Source: [Erwinia] mediterraneensis (lineage in GTDB: Bacteria > Pseudomonadota > Gammaproteobacteria > Enterobacterales > Enterobacteriaceae). Taken from it: 64,000 bases of DNA. Shown piece by piece: positions 18,999 through 29,883 of the stretch. Within the stretch, counting starts at the first letter, position 1. The number at the start of each line of letters is the position of its first letter. The position numbers and the translations under genes were made by a program. Below the pieces are notes generated by a model. It saw only the letters and a program-made list of their open reading frames with translations, made no database searches and was not told the origin of the DNA. The DNA is taken from positions 186,001 through 250,000 of the forward strand of contig NZ_LR026978.1 of NCBI RefSeq assembly GCF_900604315.1, given 5' to 3'.

Positions 18999-19316
18999 TT
19001 AACGCCGGGCCATCAGCAAACCCAGAATCAGACCTGCCGTGGCGCCAATACCAATCCCCTGCCAGGGTTTTTCATGGACATAATCATCCGCCCGATAAAC
19101 GGCATTTTTGGCCCGATAGTAATAGCTATCTGAGGCCTGGCTGACGCGCGACTTCACATCATGCAACGCCTGCTCGGCTTTCTTTTTCAGTTCAATATAC
19201 TTTTGATCGGCAGGATCGCCCGATGATTTTAATACCTCTTCCAGCGTATCGGTCAGCAGGGTGATATCGTCATCCAGACGCGGTTCATTTTCCTGGGGTT
19301 CGTTTGGTGTCGTCAT
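18999..19316 (-). CDS. elaB: ElaB, DUF883 membrane-anchored ribosome-associated protein
   Basis: The 105-residue protein is mostly charged helix (about 20-80) with a single C-terminal membrane anchor (GIGIGATAGLILGLLMARR). It contains the conserved stretch SQASDSYYYRAKNAVYRADDYVHEKPWQ. ElaB relatives (YqjD family) bind stationary-phase ribosomes at the inner membrane. The ATG at 19316 has a perfect GGAGG six bases upstream; a longer start at 19340 does not. Confidence 0.93.
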   Translation of the reverse strand: MTTPNEPQENEPRLDDDITLLTDTLEEVLKSSGDPADQKYIELKKKAEQALHDVKSRVSQASDSYYYRAKNAVYRADDYVHEKPWQGIGIGATAGLILGLLMARR

Positions 19317-19620
19317 TTGCTTCCTCCGTAGGCCTGACAAGCGTGTCCATTAACTATAGTCAGAAATCGGATATCTGCGCCTGCTGGTTGCCAGGAATGT
19401 CCTGATTTTCAGACAGGTTAGCACCGCTGACGCGCGCTCTGCCCTGAAACAGGCCAGAGCAGAAGAGGAAAAGAGGAATTTTCCTTCGCTTCTTTGATTA
19501 ATCTGTTAAATTTCCAGACAACGGAATCTTTCCCCGGTGCGGCTGTCGTATCCCCCTGTAACCTGTGCGGAAGCACGACAGACACGATAAACTCGAACAG
19601 CTAAGGAACAAATTTCTGGC

Positions 19621-21279
19621 ATGAATCGAAGAATGTTTATGAAAGCGTCAATGGCTTTCTCCGCGGTAAGCGGAATGGCTGGCTTATCCGCGCTGTTTGC
19701 GCAGTCCGCCTGGGCAGAAGATGGCATTGCCGACGGCACCGCAGTGCGCTTCGACTTTGAAGTGCTGAAAAATCAGGCCGCCACGCTGGCCAGACAGCCC
19801 TGGGGCGGTGCGCCGGGCGAACTGCCGCCGACCCTTGCCACCATGACACCGCAGGCCTATAACGCGATTCAGTATGATGCCGGGCACTCCTTATGGAACA
19901 ACGTGGCCGATCGTGAACTCGATGTGCAGTTCTTCCACGTTGGCATGGGCTTCAAACGTCGTATCCGCATGTTCTCTGTCGATGCCGCCAGCCGTGAGGC
20001 GCGTGAAATCCATTTTCGCCCCGAGCTGTTCAACTACAGCAACACCGATGTAGATACCCGCCAGCTGGAAGGAAAAACCGATCTCGGCTTTGCCGGTTTT
20101 CGCGCTTTTAAAAAGCCGGAACTGTCACGCCGTGACATCGTCTCGTTTCTCGGCGCCAGCTACTTCCGCGCTGTAGATGAAACTTATCAGTATGGCCTCT
20201 CGGCCCGCGGCGTCGCGGTCAACACCTTCAGCAACGGCCACGAGGAATTTCCGGACTTCACCGCCTTCTGGTTTGAAACCCCGCAAGCGACCGATACCAC
20301 CTTTACCGTCTATGCGCTGCTGGATGGTCCGAGCGTAACTGGCGCCTATAAATTTATTATTCATTGTGAACCGAAACGCGTGGTCATGGAGGTCGAAAAC
20401 CACCTCTACGCGCGCAAAGATATTCGTCAGCTGGGCATCTCCCCTATGACCAGCATGTTCAGCTGCGGCACCAACGAACGCCGCATGTGCAACACCTATC
20501 ATCCGCAGATTCATGACTCCGATCGTCTGGCGATGTGGACCGGTGAAGGCGAATGGATTGCACGTCCGTTGAATAACCCGCAGCGTCTCCAGTTTAACGC
20601 CTATCAGGATGAAAACCCGCGCGGCTTCGGCCTGCTGCAGCTAAATCACAACTTCGCTGATTATCAGGATGTCATCGGCTGGTATGACAAACGACCCAGC
20701 CTGTGGGTGGAGCCGGTAGGAAAATGGGGTAAAGGCGCGATTAACCTGATGGAGATCCCCACCACCGGGGAAACCCTCGATAACGTGGTCTGCTTCTGGC
20801 AGCCCGCCGAGCCGGTGAAAGCGGGCAGCGAACTGCATTTCCAGTACAAACTCTACTGGAGTGGTCTGCCGCCGGTACGGAGCGAGCTGGCGCGCGTGGA
20901 TGCCACACGCACCGGTATTGGCGGCTTCCCGGAAGGCTGGGCACCGGGTGAACATTTCCCGGAAACCTGGTGCCGTCGCTTCGCGGTCGATTTTATCGGC
21001 GGCGATCTGCAGGCTGCCGCCCCGAAAGGCATTGAGCCGGTGATTAGCGTCTCGGCCGGCAGCATCAAACAGGTTGAGATCCTCTATGTCGAACCGCTGA
21101 AAGGCTACCGCATTCTGTTCGACTGGTATCCGGACAGCGATTCTACCCGCCCGGTGGATATGCGCCTGTTCCTGCGCACGCAGCAGGAAACGCTCAGTGA
21201 AACCTGGCTCTATCAGTATTTCCCGCCGCCACCGGAGCAACGTAAACACGTCGACGACCGGCAGATGTCGTCGCTCTGA
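19621..21279 (+). CDS. opgD: Periplasmic glucan biosynthesis protein OpgD
   Basis: OpgD shapes the backbone of osmoregulated periplasmic glucans. The 552-residue product (E. coli 551) begins with a twin-arginine signal peptide (NRRMFMKAS, then a hydrophobic stretch to AQSAWA, about residues 1-32) and continues with the two beta-sandwich domains of the MdoG/OpgD family. It stands alone, 280 bases from divergent elaB and with its own terminator. Confidence 0.96.
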   Translation: MNRRMFMKASMAFSAVSGMAGLSALFAQSAWAEDGIADGTAVRFDFEVLKNQAATLARQPWGGAPGELPPTLATMTPQAYNAIQYDAGHSLWNNVADRELDVQFFHVGMGFKRRIRMFSVDAASREAREIHFRPELFNYSNTDVDTRQLEGKTDLGFAGFRAFKKPELSRRDIVSFLGASYFRAVDETYQYGLSARGVAVNTFSNGHEEFPDFTAFWFETPQATDTTFTVYALLDGPSVTGAYKFIIHCEPKRVVMEVENHLYARKDIRQLGISPMTSMFSCGTNERRMCNTYHPQIHDSDRLAMWTGEGEWIARPLNNPQRLQFNAYQDENPRGFGLLQLNHNFADYQDVIGWYDKRPSLWVEPVGKWGKGAINLMEIPTTGETLDNVVCFWQPAEPVKAGSELHFQYKLYWSGLPPVRSELARVDATRTGIGGFPEGWAPGEHFPETWCRRFAVDFIGGDLQAAAPKGIEPVISVSAGSIKQVEILYVEPLKGYRILFDWYPDSDSTRPVDMRLFLRTQQETLSETWLYQYFPPPPEQRKHVDDRQMSSL

Positions 21280-21281
21280 AC

Positions 21282-21318
21282 AAACGGGCGAAGCATACCA
21301 GGCTTCGCCCGTTTTTTA
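21282..21318. terminator. Terminator between opgD and the uspA-type gene
   Basis: AAACGGGCGAAGC (21282-21294) pairs perfectly with GCTTCGCCCGTTT (21302-21314), followed by TTTA on the plus strand; on the minus strand the stem ends in TTTGTTC. It serves opgD and probably the convergent gene too. Confidence 0.9.
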
Positions 21319-21325
21319 TGAACAG

Positions 21326-21766
21326 CTACTTTTCATCGCCATCATCGCGCAACGGCACAATCAGGATGTCGATATGCAGGGTATTGATCAACTGCCGCGC
21401 TGAAGACATCAGCTTGCTCCAGAGATCCTGATGATGACCACACACCACTAAATCAACATCATATTTTTTGACCGCATCCTCTAACACTTCAGCCAGATCG
21501 CCCCGCCCGTTGAGGATTTCACTGACGGGATAGTCGGCTGCCGCTGAAAAAGTCTGTAAGGCCAGATAACTTTCCCGCGAAACATGCTTTTGCGTATAGC
21601 CGAGGTTAGCGTCAATCAGGCCGGTATAGAGCTCGGTATAACTCACATCTACATGAATCAGAGAGAGATTAGCCTTGTAAGGTTGCGCCAGAGAAACGGC
21701 TTTTTTCACCAGTAACTGGCTCTCGGGAGAAAGGTCTACTGCAACCAGAATATGTTTATAAGCCAT
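21326..21766 (-). CDS. Universal stress protein of the UspA type
   Basis: The 146-residue product matches E. coli UspA closely along its length ([16 protein letters not shown] at the start, [23 protein letters not shown] near the end). UspA proteins are cytoplasmic dimers induced by growth arrest; this branch lacks the ATP-binding glycine pattern of other families. In E. coli uspA lies beside uspB, far from opgD, so this may be a relocated uspA or a second copy. The ATG at 21766 has GGGGG seven bases upstream; the ORF extends to 21823 without a better start. Confidence 0.88.
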   Translation of the reverse strand: MAYKHILVAVDLSPESQLLVKKAVSLAQPYKANLSLIHVDVSYTELYTGLIDANLGYTQKHVSRESYLALQTFSAAADYPVSEILNGRGDLAEVLEDAVKKYDVDLVVCGHHQDLWSKLMSSARQLINTLHIDILIVPLRDDGDEK

Positions 21767-21868
21767 GGTATAACCCCCGTTGACGAGTGCGGGACTGTAG
21801 TGGGTCTCCCTGACCCTCACCACTCAGCTTATACCTGATGTGAACAAACAATAAGCTCTCAGCCCGCG

Positions 21869-22333
21869 TTATTCCATTCCGGCAATACGTAACATATCAA
21901 TGTGGGGAATATTATCTTCCAGATAGATCTCACCCTGCGCCTGAAAGCCCAGTTTCTGATAGAAGGCTTGCAGATGTGCCTGGGCCGAGAGGTAGACATC
22001 CTGCTGTGGCCAGTTTTGCGCACAGCTCATCAGCGCCTGCTCCATCAGTCGGTAACCGAGATTCAGGCCACGCGCCTGTGAGGAGACCACCACGCGACCA
22101 ATAGCCACCGGGGCCGTGCCCTGCTCAGGCGCTAAAATACGCGCACAGGCGACAAGCTCGCCCTCGCGCCAGCCAAGAATATGCCGGTTCTCACCCTGTA
22201 AATCCTGGCCGTCGAGATCCTGATAAGGGCAATTTTGTTCCACGATAAACACCCTGTTCCGCAACGCCAGCAGCGTATACAGCGTCTGCACATCCATTTC
22301 AGACTGGGGTAAGTCTTGCCAGCAAATCTGCAT
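21869..22333 (-). CDS. elaA: GNAT-family acyltransferase ElaA
   Basis: The 154-residue protein has the GNAT core with the acetyl-CoA-binding region IGRVVVSSQARGLNLGYRLM and the family-specific LRNRVFIVEQNCPYQDLDGQDL and GENRHILGW. The natural substrate is unknown. The ATG at 22333 has GAGGAG upstream, and starting there matches E. coli ElaA. Confidence 0.92.
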   Translation of the reverse strand: MQICWQDLPQSEMDVQTLYTLLALRNRVFIVEQNCPYQDLDGQDLQGENRHILGWREGELVACARILAPEQGTAPVAIGRVVVSSQARGLNLGYRLMEQALMSCAQNWPQQDVYLSAQAHLQAFYQKLGFQAQGEIYLEDNIPHIDMLRIAGME

Positions 22334-22402
22334 TGTTCGCTCCTCTTCTCCTGTCACCTGTTAATCATCCTGCATAACCGCGCCTTTATCTGGCAGAAAG
22401 AT

Positions 22403-22434
22403 AAAAAAAATCAGGCCCGCAGGCCTGATTTTTT
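22403..22434 (-). terminator. Terminator of the nuo operon
   Basis: AAAAAATCAGGCC (22405-22417) pairs with GGCCTGATTTTTT (22422-22434) around a four-base loop; the minus strand continues with T, giving a run of eight. It sits just past the nuoN stop. Confidence 0.92.
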
Positions 22435-22451
22435 CTGTCAGCGCAGAGAGA

Positions 22452-23909
22452 TTACATCATCGGCTGCGCCATACGCACCAGCTCGATAAGCGGCTGCGGG
22501 TAAACCCCTAACAGCAGCACCAGGATGGCGGAAATTAACACCACCACCCCACCGGCGGTGAAGGCCCAGTTTGCCGGGGTATCACGGGTGTGCAATTCTG
22601 GCGGACTCAGGTAGAGACTCACAGTAACGCGCAGATAGTAGTAAAGACCGATGGCGCTACCAATCACCACGGCAGCGGTCAGCCACCAGAGTTCGGCATT
22701 CACGCCCGAGGCAATCACGTAGAACTTACCAATAAAGCCCAGCGTCATCGGGATACCGGCCAGCGACAGCATCATCACCGTCATCACCGCCGAGAAAATC
22801 GGACGATGCCAGAACAGACCGCGATAAGAGTAAAGCGAGTCGGCATCCGGCCCACGGTAAGGGCTGGACATCAGGCTGACCACGCCGAAGGCACCCAGGC
22901 TGCTGAACAGATAACCGGCCAGATACACACCGGCGGTTTCCAGCGAGAGCTGATGGGTTTTCACCGCAATCAGCGCCACCAGCAGATAACCCAGGTGCGC
23001 GATAGACGAATAACCCAGCAGACGCTTGATGCTGCTCTGAGAAATCGCCATCAGGTTACCGAACAGGATGGAGACAAAGGCGATAGCTGCCAGCACGGTA
23101 CGCACCGCTTCACTGTCCGTTACCGGCGCATACATAAACAGACGCATCACCACCGCAAAGATAGCAATTTTGCTGGCGGTCGCCAGGAAGGTGGAAACCG
23201 GCGCGGGCGCACCCTGATAAACGTCTGGCGTCCAGAGGTGGAATGGCACCAGCGACAGCTTAAAGCCGAGACCGATAATCATCATGCCCAGGCCCACCAG
23301 CAGCAGCGGCTGTTGGATCATGCTGTCATTGAGGCTTTTGCCCAGTTCAACAAAGCTCAGGTTGCCAGAGTCTGCATATACCAGCGCGATACCAAACAGC
23401 AGGAACGACGAGGCGGCGGCAGAAAGAATGGTGTACTTGAGCGCGGCTTCCAGTGAACGCTTCTGACGAAAGGCGTAGCCAATCAGACCAAACAGCGGCA
23501 GAGAAAGCAGTTCAACACCGATAAACAGCGAGGCCAGATGGTTAGCGCTGGCCAGCACGATGCCCCCCAGCGCAGCGATCAGCACCAGCAGATAGAACTC
23601 ATCGGTATTATCCGGGAAGTCGGTCAGCCACGGATAAGCAAAGGTGCAGGTGGCGAGGCTCGCCAGCATTACCAGCCCGATATAGAACATCGAGTAAGCA
23701 TCGACGCGCAGCAGCGGCGTGACATCCATCGCGCCAACCTGACCCACAAACCAGAGCGACAGCAGCGCCAGGTTAAGGCCAATCACCGTTAGCGTGGCGT
23801 TGACAAAGTGGTTGCGTCGCCACGCAATGGAGAGCATTACAACCACCACCGTCAATCCGACGATCAACAGGGGCAGCAACGCAATCAATTGTTGAGGAGT
23901 TATTGTCAT
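22452..23909 (-). CDS. nuoN: Complex I membrane subunit NuoN
   Basis: NuoN is one of three antiporter-like proton-pumping subunits in the membrane arm of NADH:ubiquinone oxidoreductase. The 485-residue protein has about 14 membrane helices with the conserved glutamate in [10 protein letters not shown] and lysines in [25 protein letters not shown] and [17 protein letters not shown]. It is the last gene of the operon, six bases after nuoM. Confidence 0.97.
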   Translation of the reverse strand: MTITPQQLIALLPLLIVGLTVVVVMLSIAWRRNHFVNATLTVIGLNLALLSLWFVGQVGAMDVTPLLRVDAYSMFYIGLVMLASLATCTFAYPWLTDFPDNTDEFYLLVLIAALGGIVLASANHLASLFIGVELLSLPLFGLIGYAFRQKRSLEAALKYTILSAAASSFLLFGIALVYADSGNLSFVELGKSLNDSMIQQPLLLVGLGMMIIGLGFKLSLVPFHLWTPDVYQGAPAPVSTFLATASKIAIFAVVMRLFMYAPVTDSEAVRTVLAAIAFVSILFGNLMAISQSSIKRLLGYSSIAHLGYLLVALIAVKTHQLSLETAGVYLAGYLFSSLGAFGVVSLMSSPYRGPDADSLYSYRGLFWHRPIFSAVMTVMMLSLAGIPMTLGFIGKFYVIASGVNAELWWLTAAVVIGSAIGLYYYLRVTVSLYLSPPELHTRDTPANWAFTAGGVVVLISAILVLLLGVYPQPLIELVRMAQPMM

Positions 23910-23915
23910 GGCGAA

Positions 23916-25436
23916 TTACGGCCTTGTAGTTGAAATTGAAGCGGTAAACCACTGCTGAATGTTACTCATTGCAGCATGTGAGGTGTCCAGGATCGGCTGC
24001 GGGTAGATGCCCAGCAACACCAGCAGAACCACCAGCACCATGATGATCAGGAATTCACGTGCCGACATGCCCGGCAGCGGATCCTGCGATGTCGGCGCGC
24101 CGTAGTAAGCACGCTGCATCATAATCAGTGAGTAAACCGACGCGAACACCAGACCGAAGGTAGCGATCACGATAATAACCGGCACCACCTGGAAGCTGCC
24201 CGTCAGGATCATAAACTCACCGGCGAAGTTACCGGTGCCCGGCATCCCGAGATTCGCTACCGCAAAGAAGAGTGACAGACCCGGAATCCACTTGATGCGC
24301 GACCAGAGACCGCCCATCTGACGCATATCACGTGTATGCAAACGCTCATACAGCTGGCCGCACAGGATAAACAGCGCAGCGGCAGAGAGACCGTGAGCAA
24401 TCATCTGTACCACCGCGCCCTGGAACGCCAGCTGGCTGCCAGTGTAGATGGCAATCAGCACAAAGCCCATGTGCGAGATGGAGGTGTACGCGATCAGACG
24501 TTTGATATCAGTCTGCGCAAATGCCATCCAGGCGCCGTAGAAGATACCGATGACGCCCAGCCACATCGCGACAGGCGCGAACTCGGCAGAAGCATTGGGG
24601 AACAACGGCAGGCTGAAGCGCAGCAAGCCATACGCCGCAGTTTTCAGCAGAATCCCGGCGAGGTCAACAGAACCTGCGGTCGGTGCCTGACTGTGCGCAT
24701 CCGGCAGCCAGCCATGCAGCGGTACCACCGGCATTTTCACCGCAAAGGCGATGAAGAAGCCGAGCATCAGCAGATACTCAACGGTACGCGACATCGGCGT
24801 TTTCAGCAGCTCTTCATAGTTGAAGGTCCAGACGCCGGTGGCATTGTAGTGCACAAACACCAGGCCGAGAATCGCAATCAGCATCACCAGGCCCGATGCC
24901 TGCGTATAAATAAAGAACTTGGTGGCCGCGGTAATACGGGTTTTACCGTCAGAGGCTTTATGACCCCAGAGCGCGATGAGAAAGTACATCGGCACCAGCA
25001 TCATTTCCCAGAAGAAGAAGAACAGGAACATATCGATGGCAAGGAACACGCCGATCACGCCACCGAGGATCCACATCAGGTTGAGGTGGAAAAAACCCTG
25101 ATACTTATCGATTTCATTCCAGGAACAGAGTACCGCCATCAGGCCCAGCAGACCGGTCAGTACCACCATCAGCAGTGACAAACCGTCCAGCGCCAGATGG
25201 AACCAGATACCGAAACGCGGGATCCATGGCAGTGAGAAAGTGGATTGCCACTGCGGCAGCCCTTCAGACTGCGTCAGCGAATAGCCTCCCTGCAACCAGA
25301 GTTGCAACGAAAGCGCCAGCGTTAACCCCATCGTGATCAGGGCGATCCAGCGCGGCATTTTTGCGCCAAAGCGCTCAGCCAGCCAGCAGAGCAAGCCACC
25401 GACGAAGGGGATGATGATTAGCCAAGGTAGTAACAC
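23916..25436 (-). CDS. nuoM: Complex I membrane subunit NuoM
   Basis: NuoM is the middle antiporter-like proton-pumping subunit. The 506-residue product (E. coli 509) has about 14 helices, the conserved glutamate in FFFFWEMMLVPMY, and lysines in AFAVKMPVVPLHGWLPDAH and TDIKRLIAYTSISHMG. It starts with GTG at 25436, as in E. coli. A 217-base gap separates it from nuoL upstream. Confidence 0.97.
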   Translation of the reverse strand: MLLPWLIIIPFVGGLLCWLAERFGAKMPRWIALITMGLTLALSLQLWLQGGYSLTQSEGLPQWQSTFSLPWIPRFGIWFHLALDGLSLLMVVLTGLLGLMAVLCSWNEIDKYQGFFHLNLMWILGGVIGVFLAIDMFLFFFFWEMMLVPMYFLIALWGHKASDGKTRITAATKFFIYTQASGLVMLIAILGLVFVHYNATGVWTFNYEELLKTPMSRTVEYLLMLGFFIAFAVKMPVVPLHGWLPDAHSQAPTAGSVDLAGILLKTAAYGLLRFSLPLFPNASAEFAPVAMWLGVIGIFYGAWMAFAQTDIKRLIAYTSISHMGFVLIAIYTGSQLAFQGAVVQMIAHGLSAAALFILCGQLYERLHTRDMRQMGGLWSRIKWIPGLSLFFAVANLGMPGTGNFAGEFMILTGSFQVVPVIIVIATFGLVFASVYSLIMMQRAYYGAPTSQDPLPGMSAREFLIIMVLVVLLVLLGIYPQPILDTSHAAMSNIQQWFTASISTTRP

Positions 25437-25653
25437 GGCGTTTTGTTCCCTTTTTTCTGCCTGAATTCGGGCGAATTATCTGGCTTACCCGTAACGCCCC
25501 GTCAGTGTTCACAATCCTCACATACTGCTGTACGTTTCGACTGCTCTGCTCTGACGGGCACGACACGGATTATGCTGATACTGCCCGTGATTCACGCAAT
25601 TTTTGACATTCTAAAACTGGGATAGCGACAACTGACTACCCCGCTCATCAACC
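25437..25653. other. 217-base gap inside the nuo operon (nuoL-nuoM)
   Basis: No gene is visible on either strand. Arms CCCGTCAG and CTGACGGG (about 25498-25505 and 25551-25558) could pair across a 45-base loop. E. coli has a similar gap at this point, so the spacing appears to be conserved rather than a recent insertion. Confidence 0.5.
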
Positions 25654-27489
25654 TTAAACCACCAGCAACAGTGCCAGCACCACGACAGCACCTACGCCCA
25701 TTGAGGCGACGTACCAGCGCAGATAGCCGTTTTCACTCACCACCAGACCCTTATTGGCGATACGTGAAATCAGCGCAGGCAGGTTCATCATTGCATTCAA
25801 CGGATCGCGCTGCAGCAGCCAGGCGATACCGCGATAAGGTTTGACGAACACCTTGTCGTAGAGCCAGTCGAAGCCCCAGGCAGCGAACCACCAGGTGCCG
25901 AGGAAACGTCCCGGCGCACTGTTGGCGATGCTGCTCACCAGCTGGCGTTTGCCCAGCCAGAGCGCTGCAGCAATCAGAATGCCGATAATCGCCACAAGAC
26001 CTGAAGTGATTTCCAGCGCCATCTTGCCGTCTTCACCAAAATGGTTTTCCGGCAGCACGCCCGCCAGCGGCGGCGTAATCAGGGCACCGATAAAGGTCGA
26101 CAGCACCAGCAGCACAATCAGCGGCAGATGATGGGTAATGCCTTTACCCGCATGGGCATGGATCTGCTCCTTGCCATGGAACACGATAAAGATCATGCGG
26201 AAGGTATAGATGGATGTCAGGAACGCGCCTGCCAGACCCGCTACCATCAGATTGATGTGGCCGTTAGCCAGCGCACCAAACAGGATTTCGTCCTTACTGT
26301 AGAAGCCCGCCGTCACCAGCGGTAATGCTGCCAGCGCCGCGCCGCCTACCAGGAAGCAGACGTAAACCAGTGGGATGCTTTTGCGTAGTCCACCCATTTT
26401 AAAGATGTTCTGCTCATGGTGGCAGGCCAGAATCACCGAGCCCGACGAGAGGAACAGCAGGGCTTTAAAGAACGCATGCGTCATCAGATGGAAGATCGCC
26501 GCATCCCACGCCTGCACGCCCAACGCCAGGAACATGTAGCCGATCTGACTCATGGTCGAGTAGGCCAGTACACGTTTGATATCGGTCTGTACCAGCGCCG
26601 CGAAACCGGCCAGTACCAGGGTTACCGCACCCACAATGCCCACCAGATGCAGCACATCCGGGGTCAGCAGGAAGAGACCATGCGTACGGGCAATCAGGTA
26701 CACGCCCGCGGTCACCATGGTCGCCGCGTGGATCAGCGCAGATACCGGGGTCGGACCGGCCATCGCATCCGCCAGCCAGGTTTGCAGCGGCAGCTGTGCC
26801 GATTTACCTACCGCACCACCCAACAGCATCAGCGTCGCCCACTGCAACATATGGTTGTCAGCAGCAAAGTGTGCCGGCGCCAGCTCCATCATTTCGCGGA
26901 AGTTCAGCGTGCCCAGCTCGTTGTAGAGAATGAACAGCGCGAACGCCAGGAAGACGTCACCGACACGGGTAATGATAAAGGCCTTCATCGCTGCCTTGCC
27001 GTTATCCGGATTGGTGTAGTAGAAACCGATCAACAGATAAGAGCAGAGACCTACCCCTTCCCAGCCGAGATACATCAGCATCAGGTTATCGGCCAGCACA
27101 AGAATAACCATGCTGGCGATAAACAGGTTGGTGTAAGCAAAGAAGCGTGAATAGCCCTCTTCGCCACGCATATACCAGGAGGCGAACATGTGGATGAAAA
27201 AGCCCACGCCGGTCACCACGGAAAGCATGGTCAGCGACAGGCCATCCAGCGTCAGGTTCACCTTGATATCAAAGTCACCTACCTGCATCCAGGTCCAGAG
27301 CGCCTGGTTAAAGACCGGCTGGTCCTGATTAAAGAAATCGATGCCGACCCAAATCGTGACCAGTGCCGCCAGCCCTACCGAGCCAACGCCTACCGTAGCC
27401 GACAGGTTCTCCGACCAGCGACCCCGGGAAAACGCCAACAGCACATAGCCGATCAGCGGAAATAAAATAGTTAACCAGATAAGATTCAT
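25654..27489 (-). CDS. nuoL: Complex I membrane subunit NuoL
   Basis: NuoL is the distal proton-pumping subunit, with a long lateral helix that runs along the membrane arm. The 611-residue protein has about 16 helices, the conserved glutamate in [19 protein letters not shown], lysines in [29 protein letters not shown] and [18 protein letters not shown], and the C-terminal amphipathic extension. It overlaps nuoK by four bases (ATGA). Confidence 0.97.
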   Translation of the reverse strand: MNLIWLTILFPLIGYVLLAFSRGRWSENLSATVGVGSVGLAALVTIWVGIDFFNQDQPVFNQALWTWMQVGDFDIKVNLTLDGLSLTMLSVVTGVGFFIHMFASWYMRGEEGYSRFFAYTNLFIASMVILVLADNLMLMYLGWEGVGLCSYLLIGFYYTNPDNGKAAMKAFIITRVGDVFLAFALFILYNELGTLNFREMMELAPAHFAADNHMLQWATLMLLGGAVGKSAQLPLQTWLADAMAGPTPVSALIHAATMVTAGVYLIARTHGLFLLTPDVLHLVGIVGAVTLVLAGFAALVQTDIKRVLAYSTMSQIGYMFLALGVQAWDAAIFHLMTHAFFKALLFLSSGSVILACHHEQNIFKMGGLRKSIPLVYVCFLVGGAALAALPLVTAGFYSKDEILFGALANGHINLMVAGLAGAFLTSIYTFRMIFIVFHGKEQIHAHAGKGITHHLPLIVLLVLSTFIGALITPPLAGVLPENHFGEDGKMALEITSGLVAIIGILIAAALWLGKRQLVSSIANSAPGRFLGTWWFAAWGFDWLYDKVFVKPYRGIAWLLQRDPLNAMMNLPALISRIANKGLVVSENGYLRWYVASMGVGAVVVLALLLVV

Positions 27490-27788
27490 CCGCGCATCTC
27501 GCTCACTGTGTCAATATTCAGCGTCTGACGACGACGATGGAGCTGGAGCAGCAGCGCCAGACCGATACTCGCTTCTGCCGCCGCCAGGCTGATCGCCAGG
27601 ATATACATCACCTGCCCGTCCGCCTGGCCCCAGTAACTGCCCGCCACCACCAGCGCCAGCGCTGCCGCATTGATCATGATCTCCAGACCAATCAGCATAA
27701 ACAGCAGGTTACGGCGCAGCACCAGCGAGGTGAGTCCAAGAACAAACAGCACGGCGGCCAGAATCAAGCCATGTTGTAAAGGGATCAT
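27486..27788 (-). CDS. nuoK: Complex I membrane subunit NuoK
   Basis: This 100-residue protein has three membrane helices and the two conserved buried glutamates ([11 protein letters not shown] and [10 protein letters not shown]) of the MnhC-like E-channel region. Four-base overlaps with nuoJ and nuoL indicate translational coupling. Confidence 0.97.
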   Translation of the reverse strand: MIPLQHGLILAAVLFVLGLTSLVLRRNLLFMLIGLEIMINAAALALVVAGSYWGQADGQVMYILAISLAAAEASIGLALLLQLHRRRQTLNIDTVSEMRG

Positions 27789-28339
27789 GGGAGCTCCTTC
27801 TTATTCGCTTGTGCCGCATCAGAGACGCGGTTGCTCAGCACTTCGCCACGACGCTCTTCACGCCCGATATGGAACGCGACCACCAGGCCTGCCAGCAGCA
27901 GCATGGATGCCAGCTCAACAGCCAGCACATAAGGGCCAAACAGGCTGATACCCACCGCTTTCGCATCGATTACCGTGCCGTCAATGCCCTGATCGGTCGC
28001 GGTCATGATCGCGTAGATCAGCACAACCAGCAGCAGCAGAGAGACGATGCCCGGACCAATCCAGAGAGAAGGCTGCAGCCACTGCCGCTCCTGCTCTTCG
28101 GCGGATTTCCCCAGGTTAAGCATCATCACCACGAACACGAACAGCACCATAATGGCGCCGGCGTAAACGATGATCTCCAGGGCCCCGGCAAAATAGGCGC
28201 CGAGCGCGAAGAACACCCCGGCAATCGACAGCAGCGAGACAATCAGGTACAGCAACGCGTGTACCGGGTTGCTGTGGGTAATGACACGCAAAGTTGTCAG
28301 TACCGCAACCACGCCGCAAAGATAAAACGCAAATTCCAT
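27785..28339 (-). CDS. nuoJ: Complex I membrane subunit NuoJ
   Basis: The 184-residue protein has five membrane helices and the conserved third-helix segment [19 protein letters not shown] that flexes during proton pumping. It lies ten bases after nuoI and overlaps nuoK by four. Confidence 0.97.
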   Translation of the reverse strand: MEFAFYLCGVVAVLTTLRVITHSNPVHALLYLIVSLLSIAGVFFALGAYFAGALEIIVYAGAIMVLFVFVVMMLNLGKSAEEQERQWLQPSLWIGPGIVSLLLLVVLIYAIMTATDQGIDGTVIDAKAVGISLFGPYVLAVELASMLLLAGLVVAFHIGREERRGEVLSNRVSDAAQANKKELP

Positions 28340-28349
28340 GCCTGGCTCC

Positions 28350-28892
28350 TTAAGGTAACAAGCCTTTGACGTCGATGGGCTTGGCTTCGTTTTCTGCGTC
28401 GCCTTTGTCTTTCCCTTCGATCGCCAATCCTGCCATGCGGTAGAAGTTATATTCCGGATATTTACCCGGACCGGAGATCAACAGATCTTCTTTCTCGTAC
28501 ACCAGATCCTGACGTTTAAACTCACCCAGCTCAAAATCGGGCGTCAGCTGAATAGCGGTAGTCGGACAGGCTTCTTCGCACATGCCGCAGAAGATGCAGC
28601 GTGAGAAGTTGATACGGAAAAACTCCGGATACCAGCGGCCATCTTTGGTTTCCGCTTTTTGCAGCGAGATACAGCTTACCGGGCAGGCAACCGCACACAG
28701 GTTACAGGCCACACAGCGCTCCTGACCGTCCGGATCGCGCGTCAGCACAATACGGCCGCGCCAGCGCGGTGGCAGATAAACCGGCTCTTCCGGATACATT
28801 TGCGTTTCGCGTTTGGCGAAGGCGTGCATGCCTATCATCCAGATACTGCGAACGGTGGTACCGAAACCAACGACAATCTCTTTTAATGTCAT
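28350..28892 (-). CDS. nuoI: Complex I iron-sulphur subunit NuoI
   Basis: NuoI carries clusters N6a and N6b on the path to quinone. The 180-residue product has two 4Fe-4S motifs, [12 protein letters not shown] and [12 protein letters not shown], as in E. coli. Confidence 0.97.
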   Translation of the reverse strand: MTLKEIVVGFGTTVRSIWMIGMHAFAKRETQMYPEEPVYLPPRWRGRIVLTRDPDGQERCVACNLCAVACPVSCISLQKAETKDGRWYPEFFRINFSRCIFCGMCEEACPTTAIQLTPDFELGEFKRQDLVYEKEDLLISGPGKYPEYNFYRMAGLAIEGKDKGDAENEAKPIDVKGLLP

Positions 28893-28905
28893 CTCGTTAA
28901 ACCCC

Positions 28906-29883
28906 TTACTGCGCGTTGTACAGAATCACTGCGGCAGTTGCCAGCAGGTTCAACAGCGTCAACGGCAGACAAACTTTCCAGCCGAACGACATCACCTGGT
29001 CATAGCGCGGACGCGGCAGCGCAGCACGAATCAGGATGAACATCATCATAAAGAACGCCGTTTTCAGGGCGAACCAGATGAAAGGCGGCAACCACGGCCC
29101 ATGCCAGCCACCAAAAAACAGGGTGACAATCAGCGCAGACACCGTGGTGATCGCCACATATTCGCCGACAAAGAACAGACCAAACTTCATCCCGGCATAT
29201 TCGATGTGATAACCATCTGCCAGCTCCTGCTCCGCTTCCGGCTGATCGAAGGGGTGACGGTGACACACCGCAACGCCGGCAATACAGAAGGTGAGGAAGC
29301 CGAAAAACTGAGGAATGATGTTCCACAACTCCGTCTGGCTGTTAACGATATCGTTCATATTGAACGAGCCCGCTTGCGCCACCACACCCATCAGCGACAG
29401 GCCGAGGAACACTTCATAACTCAGCGTCTGGGCCGAAGCACGCATCGCCCCCAGCAGCGAATATTTGTTATTACTCGACCAGCCAGCGAACAGCACCGCA
29501 TACACCGCCAGACCCGCCATCATCAGGAAAAACAGCAGACCGATATTCAGGTCAGTGACCATCCAGGTGGGCGAAACCGGCACGATGGCAAACGCCAACA
29601 GCAGGGAAACAAAGGCGATAACCGGCGCCAGGGTAAAAATCGCACGGTCGGTGAAAGGAGGCACCCAGTCCTCTTTAAAGAACATTTTGATCATGTCCGC
29701 CACTAACTGCAGCGAACCGCCCCAGCCGACACGGTTTGGCCCGTAGCGGTTCTGGAACAGGCCGAGCAGACGACGCTCGGCGAAACTCATGAAGGCACCA
29801 CAGGCCACCACCACTAACAGGATGACGATGGCCTTCAGGATACCCAGCAAAATGTCGATAACGTCCGATGTCAGCCAGCTCAT
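28906..29883 (-). CDS. nuoH: Complex I membrane subunit NuoH
   Basis: NuoH links the peripheral and membrane arms and forms part of the quinone cavity. The 325-residue product (same as E. coli) has about eight helices with the conserved acidic loop [24 protein letters not shown]. It overlaps nuoG by four bases. Confidence 0.97.
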   Translation of the reverse strand: MSWLTSDVIDILLGILKAIVILLVVVACGAFMSFAERRLLGLFQNRYGPNRVGWGGSLQLVADMIKMFFKEDWVPPFTDRAIFTLAPVIAFVSLLLAFAIVPVSPTWMVTDLNIGLLFFLMMAGLAVYAVLFAGWSSNNKYSLLGAMRASAQTLSYEVFLGLSLMGVVAQAGSFNMNDIVNSQTELWNIIPQFFGFLTFCIAGVAVCHRHPFDQPEAEQELADGYHIEYAGMKFGLFFVGEYVAITTVSALIVTLFFGGWHGPWLPPFIWFALKTAFFMMMFILIRAALPRPRYDQVMSFGWKVCLPLTLLNLLATAAVILYNAQ

